From Selaginella moellendorffii (Eukaryota > Streptophyta > Lycopodiopsida > Selaginellales > Selaginellaceae), in assembly GCF_000143415.4 (NCBI RefSeq), contig NW_003314321.1:752736-816735 (forward strand): DNA of 64,000 bases, given 5' to 3'. Both the position numbers and the translations under genes were made by a program. Positions 11,863-21,351 of this stretch are shown one piece after another. Numbering within the stretch: the first letter of the stretch is position 1; each line of letters opens with the position of its first letter. Under the pieces are notes generated by a model. That model did no database searches and was not told the DNA's origin. It saw nothing but the letters and a program-made list of their open reading frames with translations.

Positions 11863-13628
11863 TGTAAGCGACTAAATTTTCCATTCTACTTTAGTCACTT
11901 AACCACACCTCTGACCACTTGGAGGAGTCTCATTCACCACCTCCATAAGTCCAATCCAGGACTTGGGACTTGCTAGCCCCGAGAATGGCATCCATGCCAC
12001 TTAACATTTGCACTTGGTCCAAGTGCTCCACGTGTCCGATCCCATGACCAACACTCAAAGGTACCACCGACATAGCAGCCCGTCACGCTAAGGCCATGCC
12101 CAATCACCTTTGCCACACTGGTAGTCCAATACCACTTGCATCACCGTCTTGGCTCTCCAAGACTAGGCAAACCATCCGTGAGTGGTCATCTCAGATCCAC
12201 TCCTTAGCATCCTTAGGATGCCCACCGACAAGGGGAATAACCTTCCCCAATATCCCTCTGTCAGTTCCCACTAAGTCCCTTTCTGCCCCTGGCCGTGTTT
12301 GCCAACACTGCCACTGGATCGAGACCCACAGGCCCGACCACTAAGTCCCACGGTCCTCTGGGACTTCCTCACCACACGACTGTGTCCTTGGTCACTGCCC
12401 CAGAGGACTGTTCCTCTTCCTTTCCACAGTCTGGGCCTTCGGGACAACATTTCGGAACACCGTGGCCTTACGCAAGCCACCTGGGTACTCTCCTCGCCTT
12501 TCGCCTTTAGGTGCTCTAGCCATGGGCTTAGAGCGGGTTCCGTTGAGCCACACCAGGTATCCAAGTAGGTAGTGCCACCCACACTTGGACTGGGAGCATC
12601 GGCCAGTCGATCTCCCGGGGGAACTAGAGCCGGCTCTTGAACACTTCACCAAGCTACCCCGCTTGTCGGTCTGTGTTCACTCTAGTCTTGGACTTCCCAG
12701 TGGGCAGCTCATCACCCAACACTGGGTCCGGCCTTCCTGCGCCAAACTGGCCTTTCCTGGCCAAACTGGCTCCACTACGGTCCTCCCCCTACTATACTTT
12801 TGGAGCTCACCAAACCCCCCAGGGTCTGGGAGACGAACGCTTTGGGCTTTCACCCTCTCAGGCTCCGGACTCGGACTCGGACTCGGACTCGGACTCGGAC
12901 TCGGACTCGGACTCGGACTCGGACTCGGACTCGGGCTCGGGCTCGGGCTCGGTCTCGGCCTCGGCCTCGGTCTCGGTCTCGGTCCCGATCTCGGTCTCGG
13001 TCTCGGTCTCGGTCCCGGTCTCGGTCTCGACTTCGGACTCCATCTCGGACTCCATCTCGGACTCCATCTCGGACTCCATCTCGGGTCCATCTCAGGTCCA
13101 TCTCGGACTCCATCTCGGGTCCATCTCGGACTCCATCTCGGACTCCATCTCGGACTCCAACTCGGGTCGATCTCGGGTCCACCTCGGACTCCACTTCGGA
13201 CTCCTTCTCGGACTCCAACTCGGGTCGATCTCGGGTCCACCTCGGACTCCACTTCGGACTCCTTCTCGGACTCCATCTCGGGTCCATCTCGGACTCCACT
13301 TCGGACTCCAACTCGGGTCCATCTCGGACTCCACTTCGGACTCCAACTCAGGTCCATCTCGGACTCCACTTCAGACTCCAACTCGGGTCCATCTCGGACT
13401 CCCACGTGTCATGTGTTGGCCCTTTTGGGTCCCTTTTTGGAGCCTCGCCTTTTGCTCGCTTCGTGCTCGTTCCTCGAGCACTTCGTTGGGAGTTCCACTC
13501 CCGCTCTTGACTTCTCAAGTCGGAGCTTTTGGTCCAAACGTGTTACGCTCGTTTGGCTCTCGCTTCGGCCACTACCATGTGGCGCCCTTCCAGCTCCACT
13601 TTGGGGCCTAGGGATTTTGTGTCTCACA
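11863..13628 (-). repeat. LARD-like element, 5' LTR
   Basis: It is the same as 5970-7717 but 18 bases longer, all of it in the (GGACTC)n tract, i.e. three extra hexamers. On the minus strand it starts TGTGAGACACAAAA and is followed after its CA end by the primer binding site. Confidence 0.9.
12859..13401. repeat. Hexamer array in the right LTR
   Basis: This is the counterpart of 6966-7490 with three more GGACTC units. All open frames here are by-products of the repeat. Confidence 0.9.
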
Positions 13629-13633
13629 GTGAC

Positions 13634-13965
13634 TTCCCGGGAAGTCAATTCAGGAGCTTATAAGGTGGTTTTAGATGTAGTGCAAGGTGGAGTACTGGTA
13701 GCCATTAATTTCTAGAAAAAAGGACAAAACAGTGGAGTAAGCTAGAAGTGAGGAGGGGGAGGACGCGATGGGAATTGCTGGAAGGGACGCCCACACGCTG
13801 TGCACACAAAGTGACAATTAGGGCAGAGGCATGGATGGACATCACACTGTGCTCGCTTGCGTTCTTGAATCCGTCACTCCACCTTAGCAAGGACTGTGAG
13901 AGCCCTAGCGCGGTTCTGCTTATCGCGTTGCTATGTTTGCCAGGATTGAAACAAACCCAATACCA
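13634..13965 (-). other. Copia leader and primer binding site
   Basis: This is the piece of Copia 5' leader cut off from gag by the nested element. Directly against the 5' LTR, on the minus strand at 13,952-13,965, lies TGGTATTGGGTTTG, whose first six bases match a Met-tRNA primer site. No gene is seen. Confidence 0.6.
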
Positions 13966-14123
13966 TATAGATGTGGTTTTGTGTGTAGAATGCTCTGTCA
14001 ACTTCATTGCTTTGGTATGGTTATGTACATAACGGTATGGGTGTGACGCTTGGCGGGTTGTGTCTTGGACAAATGACTTGTCTTCTTTGTTGACGTGGAG
14101 ACTTGTCATCACTTGTCTCCACA
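13966..14123 (-). repeat. Copia 5' LTR
   Basis: It matches 1458-1615 over its whole length with scattered substitutions; the terminal TG of the plus reading has become TA. The divergence shows that this insertion is much older than the nested element. Confidence 0.8.
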
Positions 14124-14480
14124 CTCACCAATGTTTGTGTGGAGGATGTGGACCCAGAACCAGCTATCACCGCCTCGCACTTGCAACCTCGTCTGGCCAT
14201 GTCGGTATGACCAGTACTGCTCAGATTTTTCTTGGAGGAGCACGTTGGACACCACGGCGACCAGCTCCTTGTCTGGGTACTAGGCCAGCAGGGGCCACTT
14301 GTGCAGGTTTCCTGAGGCTGTTCAGGTTGGGCTTGTGAGGAAGAGCATGCACTCCTTGTGCAAACAATGGACCTTGGCCACCCTCATCTTCGTCTTGGTG
14401 CTCCTCGCCTCCCTCTCCCTCCTTGCCCCCTAGCTCTGCTCTTCATTGACCAACTTTTCTCTGCTAGGTGTCATTAAGCT
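14124..14480 (-). pseudogene. Unidentified coding remnant (upstream part) and flank
   Basis: On the minus strand the first 200 bases are open with VVSNVLLQEKSEQYW and DSWFWVHI, probably continuous with 898-1457 before the Copia insertion. On the plus strand at 14,346 a 28-codon frame looks hydrophobic and signal-like but stops at once. Function is unknown. Confidence 0.25.
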
Positions 14481-14499
14481 TTATAGAACCGAGAGAATA

Positions 14500-15690
14500 A
14501 GGTGATGATATGCAGCTTTGCCAGTGTTGGCGTTATCTTGTCGATCGCACTATCAAATGGGGCAGAAGGATTGATTGATTGGCTGCTATACAGTGGATTA
14601 TCGGGTGGAGCAATGCCGCTGCCATCGTGTTCTTGGCAAATTTATATGACCGTGAATCAAAGCGCTGGGAGAGCTCTCTTCGCTGGCTCACCCCCATGCA
14701 CGATCCTTCATCTTCTATGGCTTAATGGAGTTCTAAGTCTTTTATGTTTTTATTTACAGTATTTTTTCCTCGCAGGTCCTAGTTGCTCCTTGATCATTCA
14801 AGAGCTTGGGCCACCAAATGGGGACTCTCCCCTAACAAAGTTTCCTGGAAGGATAGGTGAGTTTCCTTGAGCTTCAAATTTTCTCTTTTCTCGTGTTTTT
14901 GCTTTGCATACAGTCGCAAATGTCTTGTTCATTGGAGTCTCTCGCAGGAGTTGGCTTCTCTTACTCCAATATGAGCAGCGATTTGAAGTTTCCAGGAGAT
15001 AAGAACACAGGTATTGTTGTCCTGTTTTTCAGTAATAGGCATTGATTGCTCACTCCTCTGTCTTACTTATATCTTTCTTGAGAGATGGTTGGGGTTTCCC
15101 AAGCAGAGATTTCTACATTACTAGTGGAGGTTATGCAAGTAAGCTTGAGGGTTTTAAATATGAATCTCATTTTTTGTCAAAGAATTTACTTTCTTTGTAT
15201 TGATAAATTATCCAGGTTGGAAGGATCATGAAAAGACAGAATCGGCAGATCGTGGTCGCACGCTCTCATTTCCCACACGTTCCATTGTCCGCTACTATAA
15301 TCTCAAAGGCCAGAAAAACGGGGCTCAAGACCAATGCAACAAGATCGTGCTGCAAGGCATGCCTTGCAGCACGAGTTTGGTGTCAATCGCTACAACATCT
15401 ATGCTCCAGTGTGTCTCTGCACCAGTTCTTCTTAGAAAATGTTCACTTGGTTCTTCAGTGATCCCCATAGCAGGTGTCAAGAATTAACCAGGGGGTATGA
15501 TCATAACTACGTTGAGGTCTACTTCAACAGACCGTCCGGACGTCCAACAAGCTCTCCATGCCATTGCAACATACAACTGGATGGGGTGCAGGTTTCAACT
15601 TAGTCGATCATATCTTTTTGTTGCAGCAAAACTATTAGTGGGCAGCATTTGGATGAGACCAATTTATAGAGAGGAGAATCTGAGTACCTA
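14500..15690 (+). pseudogene. Serine carboxypeptidase-like pseudogene, most remote copy
   Basis: It is collinear with the intact gene at 42,010-43,890 but full of deletions. Recognisable blocks are the promoter region (TATA box changed to TATCAAA at 14,551-14,557), the MPLP start, [17 protein letters not shown], a remnant of the [12 protein letters not shown] exon (Pro and Ala affected), FYIT-GG-YA (catalytic GESYAG destroyed to SGGYA), and the HTI/RYYNLKG and EVYFNRP exons. The Asp and His catalytic exons are missing. It is a dead copy. Confidence 0.85.
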
Positions 15691-15933
15691 AAAAGTGTTT
15701 TACTTTGTTTTCTATTCACATATTCTATGGTTTTCGTTTGTGTGAGAAGCCGAGCATTGGAGGTCAGCACCTCTCAATTCCGCAACATCTGCGAATTCAT
15801 CACCTTTAGGGCTAGTAGGGGTTTTGGACGTCTTTGGTAGAGAGCTGTCAAAACCACACCACATACCAGCAGTGCAGTAGTGTAGAGCTTGGGAAAATAA
15901 AGTGAAGAACATCTTTTTGGTTTTCTGATACTA
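15691..15933. other. Spacer without recognised content
   Basis: Between the SCPL pseudogene and the Gypsy remnant I see only short frames and no repeat shared with the rest of the window. Confidence 0.5.
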
Positions 15934-18300
15934 ATGTCAAAAGAGAATATTGCTGTATACTATATTAGTATAGATAGATTTTAATAGCCATCGAATTGAT
16001 TTCAATCTAGACCATTTGCTCTTGTTGGGGTAATAAGACGTTTCTATATTCACATAACACAGCAAGACTGTGGGCAAATATTTCATACACCCACATTGGT
16101 GGATGTGAGATAACTTTTGTATAATTTAGATTTCATTTTCCTTATAACTTTTTCAAGTTTTGCTCTTTTGCATTTTCTTTTTCATTCATCTTAATAATAA
16201 AGTAATAGCCTCCTCCAATTTTGACTCTAGAGTAGCAATTGGTGTAGTTGCTCAATGATATATAGTTGCAATTGAATAATCAAACTTAATTGATAGTGAT
16301 ATTCATGATATATAATACAATTCCTCTTGCTCTTAGTTGCCAATCTTCGTGTTTGGTTGGAGTTCTTCTATGGGAATCCTGGGGATGATGTGTACTATTG
16401 GTTCGATCATTCTATAGTGATTGCCACATATCATTCTTGGGATGATATTTAGTGTTTGCGTGAATTTCCCACGTGTTTCCAAAGGACAATGTTGCAATAA
16501 TATAATGGTTTGAGTGCAGCCATTGATGTGAATTAAAACATTCTTCTGGGCGTCCTCAAACATGCATTTTGCCAATGATTTATGATAATACTTTTCAACA
16601 ATTACATCATTTCTGTTAAGAGCTATCTAAATTAGTGATACAATTTGGCATTTGTTTTTAGAGCCTTTTATTTAGTGTGGAGCCAAATATGTCGGAGTGG
16701 ATTAAATTGAGAATGTTGTAACGAGTACTTTGTCAAGATTTTATAGGACTTATACATGCATTTGCTTTAACTGCCCTTGACGATACTCTTTGTTTGATAC
16801 AATATTATGAGACAATACCTCTTCCACTTCTTGTTGCACATCTTTTAGCTTCACTTTTTGTGAGGGATAGTCCTGTTTTAATGGAGGTTGATGCTACTAT
16901 TGCCCGAGTTTAAGAACAAGGGTGAGGATGTGATCGTGGAGGTGATGTCCATTGTTAAGTGTGTGATGAAGTTGGTCATACTTATTGGCATTATTAGTGT
17001 TTTTCGGGTTAGCAATTTTAATTTTTTGGGTGGAGACTTTAGTGTTAACAATGTTTTATTGGTGCTACTATAGTGGAAAGTTTAAACACTAAGATGCTTT
17101 TAAGAAACAAGAAGTCACACGAATAGCAGATAGTTTTTGTGTGAATAAGTCAGTAATTTTTCTATATTTTTTTTAGGAGTATCATCAAGGGGTTCACTCA
17201 ACACCATTATTTACTTTCCAAACTTGTTTTTATACTAAAAGATCTTTTGTTATTCTTTTTATATTTGTGGTTATAGGCTCGAGTTTATTTTTTATTGCTC
17301 ATCCTGTTGCTATACATTACCATTTACATTTGTGTCATGCGGCAGAGCGAGTTTTCATTCTTTATAGTAATGATTATACACACTTTTATGCATGGACTAA
17401 GATAGATTTAGTTGTGTATATAGATGATTTTAAACTTGAGTTACAATCATTGCAACTGGTGCTGAGTCAAGCTTTTAACCTCATTTTGTATAGATTAGTT
17501 ATGGTGTAAATATGTTAAATGTGATTTTAATGTTTTTCCTCTTTGTTTTATACTTTCTTATATTTCTTTTATTTCTCTCACTTATGTTTCTTTTTGTCTT
17601 TTGCTTCTATCTCTACTTCCATCATTTTTATCTTTCTATTATTTTTTTTTATATTTTTGTCTTGTTCCTTTATTCCCTTTTCAGATTCTTCCAATGATTT
17701 TTGTGTTGTAGTGGTTGATCGGTTCATAAAGGAGTATGTTAATTTCTCTGAATTTGATATGTCATTTGGTGTTAAAATTTCAACATATCATCTTATTTCA
17801 ACTAGGGATATTCATCTAATCAAGGTTTTTATTCATTATTGGTCATTAAAAAAGATCAAGATTTTATATATAAATGTTAAAAAGATGTTAAAAAAGAGTG
17901 TTATCTGAAAGTTGAGGAATCCTTGAGTATATAAACCTTATATTATGATAAAGCCTGATGGGAGTATTCATTTTTGCATCGATTATCATTTGTTAAAGAA
18001 AGTGATGATTCAAAATATATATCTTTTTCCTCACCCTACTAATTTTTAAAATTATTTAGAGAGAATCATTAGTTCACCAAATTAGATATTGCTTCTAGAT
18101 ACTGGCAAATGCCAATGGCTGAAAAAAATATTCCTAAGATTGTTTTTTGTACACCATTTAATTTATACAAATTCTTGGTGATGTCATTTGGTTTAAAAAA
18201 TGTTTCAAAGACTTTCCAATAAATGATGAATAAGGTTTTTTGTGATATTGCTAATTTCATTAATAATAATTTGATTCACTTGGAGGGGATGTGAGAGGGA
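15934..18300 (+). mobile_element. Highly decayed Gypsy retrotransposon, 3'-truncated
   Basis: It aligns with the Gypsy elements at 53-64 kb. The LTR remnant is at about 15,934-16,105, followed by a primer-site-like TTGGTGGATGTGAG. The gag block is at about 16,330-16,900, the protease-RT linker at 17,100-17,900, and the reverse transcriptase (PLP, KLD, TPF blocks) at 17,930-18,280. Here it breaks off before RNase H, and no integrase or 3' LTR follows. The sequence is very AT-rich; nearly every former CAA, CGA and TGG codon has moved to a stop. Confidence 0.75.
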
Positions 18301-18950
18301 CAGATATCTATTTAATGTATGTTTTGCAAAACTCAACTTTTCTTATTCTATATTCTTAGTGTAGAAAGATTTGAAAGACTACCATTGAAAATAATATAAT
18401 TTTTATTTCCTTGAATTAAACTTTTGCCCTTCTAGCATTCTCACCATTAGCTTCTAATCTTGAAAGCATTGAGAAATTGTCCTTTTTTTCTCTTGAGTTT
18501 AACAATTTAAATTAAAAAATTAAATAAATTACTCTTTAGGAAAGAGGTAGTGAATTGTCAGATGCTGCCAAATTTCAACTTAGAAATGAAAATAAAAACT
18601 AAAAAGCTTTTTTATATGTTTTAAAATTAAAATAAAACTGTTTCAACAGAAGAAGTATGCAAAGAATAATTGCTAAATTTTATAAAAGAATATCAATAAT
18701 AGAGGTACTTTGCCATACAAATCTGATATCAGTAGAAAAAAGAAATAAGACCATAGTTTTCCCATCTCTTGAGAAAAGCAATGACATTATTGCTAAACAA
18801 AAGCTAAAACTCTAACCTCATAAGAACTGACTCAATTGCTTTTTCAGTTCTCACACATCCTAACCATTCACATTCACATTCTTGATTGGAATATAAAACC
18901 CTGCCTTTTAAATATATAAGGGTAAAGGATGTGATCAGGGTGCTAGAGGT
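18301..18950. other. AT-rich spacer
   Basis: About 650 bases rich in A and T with no frame over 63 codons and no recognised family. It may be an over-decayed continuation of the Gypsy copy. Confidence 0.5.
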
Positions 18951-19235
18951 GGTTTCCTTGCCCAAGAGGATGGATAAACTCTATGTCTAGGAGGTTATTG
19001 AAGTTTTTGCACAGAATGGATCCCTGAAGTTTTTGGAGTCTTTGCAGTGTGAGCAGAACCTTGAAAGATTTTCACAAAGCAACTCAATTCTCTTTACAAA
19101 ATGTGAAAGCATCTCCAGCTTCAAAAACAAAATCTTCTTCATTTTCTTTAAATTGAGGGGAAAAGTTTTGTATTCCAAGATTGATCACAAACTTCTTAAA
19201 CAAGGCTAAGATCATTGAACGTGATGGTGGGCGCG
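18950..19235 (+). pseudogene. Chimeric fragment: NTPase 5' piece plus TAR exon piece
   Basis: Bases 18,955-19,005 repeat 19,297-19,350, the first coding part of the NTPase gene below, with a stop (TAG) replacing a codon. Bases 19,056-19,120 resemble the TAR exon at 35-115, and 19,165-19,225 resemble TAR bases 225-285 (GATCATTG...GGTGG). So a TAR remnant lies inside a tandem copy of the NTPase 5' region. Similarity was judged by eye and is weak in places. Confidence 0.5.
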
Positions 19236-19314
19236 CGCGTGCTTTGGAGGCCGCGATTCCTACGCGGCTGGGAGATTTCTGGTGCTTCCGTACGTGGTTT
19301 CTTTGCACAAGAGG

Positions 19315-21298
19315 ATGGATGTGCTCTATGTTCGGGAGGTTTTCGATGCGCTCTACCAGGATATCGTAGAAACGCTGGCGATCGAGGACTGCTCTCTGTG
19401 CCTCTTGAATGGCAACTCCGGCGTGGGCAAATCGGCCTTCCTGTGGTACTTCATCATCAGGACGGGCATCGACAAGCCGGGCTCGCTCATCCTGTACGAG
19501 TCCGAGACTTTCATCTGGGAGTTTCGAGGCCGCTCTCTCAAGCTCATCGCCAAGCACGACTATCCTCTCCACCTCATCGCATCGCCCAGTGTCGACTACC
19601 ATCTGATCGATCAGAAGATTTCGTCCGGCAGGACGCTCGGCGCTCAAGCACTCCTTGCGGGCTCTCCAGACGAGAGCAACACAAAGATCGCGTCTCCCGG
19701 TTTGGAACAAGAGAGAGTTTGATGCTCTCGTGGAAAGCTGGAAGAGGAGGGCCGATTCGATGCCCCGGCTACCGGATGGAAGCCCGTCCGCGAGAGCAGC
19801 TCACGCGTACCAAAGAGTGGCCGCCGCCAACTTAGCGTTCGAGTGGTTTGGCGGCGTTCCTCGGCTTCTCTGGGATCGCGAGCTTGAAACTCTCACCGAG
19901 GAGGACTTTGCTTCGGATGTTACCAAGTGCCTTTCGAGCACGAAGCTCAAGAATGTGGCAGCCATCTTGGAAAACCATTATTCCATTTCGTGTTGAGGCC
20001 CGGATCTTTCAGCCGGTTCCAGTATACGTTTTGCTCGGACAAGGTGGCGAGCATGTTTGCGCAGTACCTGTGTAGCGCTACGAACGTGGAGAAGCTCGGA
20101 AGGTTTCTTGAGGCTACTCGGATGTTCAAGGAGTACGCGAGCTTGCGGGGCTTCCTCTTCGAGCAGTATGTGCTCCGCCAGGCTCTCCAGCGCAACATCA
20201 TGGCCTTGCCGGCGGTAAAGTTCTTGTGATCTTGGCTGAACTTCTTCTCACTTAGTCGTGCTTGCAGAGCGATTCAGCTTGCTGTGGAGCGTGCCACCGG
20301 AAGAACACTGCGAGGATTCAATGCGGGGGTTGTCTCGGCTGGTACCATACCAAGTGTGTACAAGCGAAAGTTACCTCCACGAGGTTTCGCTGTGAACGCT
20401 GCGATGGTGCTCCCGAGGTGGTGGAGCCTCTCTTGCTGCGTTACTACGAAGGAGATCTCGAGGATGCATTGCTCGCAGCTGGTATAACGCTCTTTGTTTC
20501 TTCTCGCTATGATTCTAGAAAGCTTTTTGCGTTCTTCAAGGCAGGGATGCAGCAAAGTTCCTGTGGAGACCACTGAGAAAGAACAGCGCAGGACTTGGCT
20601 TCGTGTGGTTGCCACGAACGCTGGGCGTTGCCACAGTTTGTCGCGATCGCAAACCGGCAGTGGAGCATCTGGCAAAGGCAATGCAGGCCTTGCGAAGTTG
20701 GAGGCACGAGTACGATCGCAGCTACACTGAGGAGGACAACATAGTACTCTTGTTTCTCGTGTCTCCGGACGCTTTCTCGAGCTTCCAGTTTCAGCCATAC
20801 CAAGTATCTGGAAAGGTTTCTCACAAAGCCATGAAAGGTGAGCTTTGCTAGAGTTTGTGAGAAGATCTTAGTCTTTTCTTCTTAGGAGTTGTGCAGTGTA
20901 AGATGGCTGTTCCAGTGCAAGGCAGTGCTTATCTCTCGCTGCTCGAGCCCAGGAACTTGGAGGGTGTTGCTGCTGTGGATTTGGATCGGCCGGAAACTTG
21001 GGAGGATGTCTTGGGTTGTGCCGAGCTCGCGCAGGATCACGACAATGGTCTGGAGATGCTACTCACAGAAGAGAAGATCGGGATGTGTGAGCGCAAGCTG
21101 GTCTACGAGGGAGATTTCCTCGACGTGTTAGAAGAGCTCGAAGATATCCAGCATAACCAGAGACGACTCCAGGCTGTGTGCAAGATTTACAAGATTCCCG
21201 CGACTTCTTCCAGCTCGCAGATGCTGGAGCTAAGCGCAAGGAACTGGAAAAACTCAAAGCCAAGTGCCAAGAACTTGAGGACCTCGAAGAGCTAGACT
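19315..21298 (+). CDS. P-loop NTPase of Crinkler/RHS type with embedded PHD finger (frames interrupted)
   Basis: The N-terminal part carries a Walker A motif GNSGVGKS (near 19,420) after a YVREVFDALY helix, then a strand ending DYHLID and a LPVWNKREFDAL block. Next comes FHFVLRPGSFSRFQYTF and SLRGFLFEQYVL. This order resembles the NTPase module of Crinkler and RHS proteins (inference; no search possible). A 53-base intron (20,215-20,267) leads to a C4HC3 PHD finger at about 20,277-20,400 (CGAC, CGGC, HTKC, CERC), a reader fold for histone tails. After another intron (20,482-20,552) comes FLWRPLRKNS...GVATVCRDRK, and after a third (20,838-20,884) a C-terminus with a likely coiled coil (KRKELEKLKAKC, in another frame). 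Frame changes near 19,690, 19,970 and 21,170 have no intron signals. The locus is either a pseudogene or carries sequencing errors. Confidence 0.6.
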
Positions 21299-21351
21299 AG
21301 AAAGTTTTCCCAAGGTGACGGGCATTTTTGCAAAGAGAAAGAGCTTGCGAG

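Larger units (their letters stand above)
5970..13628 (-). mobile_element. Young non-coding LTR retrotransposon (LARD-like), nested in Copia
   Basis: Two long direct repeats, 5970-7717 (1748 bp) and 11,863-13,628 (1766 bp), begin TG and end CA. They are flanked by perfect 5-bp target duplications GTGAC at 5965-5969 and 13,629-13,633. Next to the right LTR on the minus strand lies TGGTATCGGAGC (11,848-11,859), one base from the usual initiator-Met tRNA primer site, and next to the left LTR a purine-rich GGGTGGTGGAG. The element therefore points left. The 4145-bp interior has no open frame over about 110 codons and no gag or pol motif that I can find. Long LTRs with a long non-coding interior fit a Large Retrotransposon Derivative, which needs enzymes from another element. 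Confidence 0.85.
1458..14123 (-). mobile_element. Copia LTR retrotransposon, decayed and split by a nested element
   Basis: The element is bounded by 158-bp LTRs at 1458-1615 and 13,966-14,123 and flanked by CTCAT on the left and CTCAC on the right, a 5-bp target duplication with one change. Removing the nested element (5970-13,628 plus one GTGAC) leaves about 5.0 kb, the usual Copia length. In minus orientation the order is 5' LTR, primer binding site, leader, gag, protease, integrase, reverse transcriptase, RNase H, polypurine tract, 3' LTR, which is the Copia order. Several stops and frame shifts interrupt the polyprotein, so it cannot move by itself. Confidence 0.88.
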
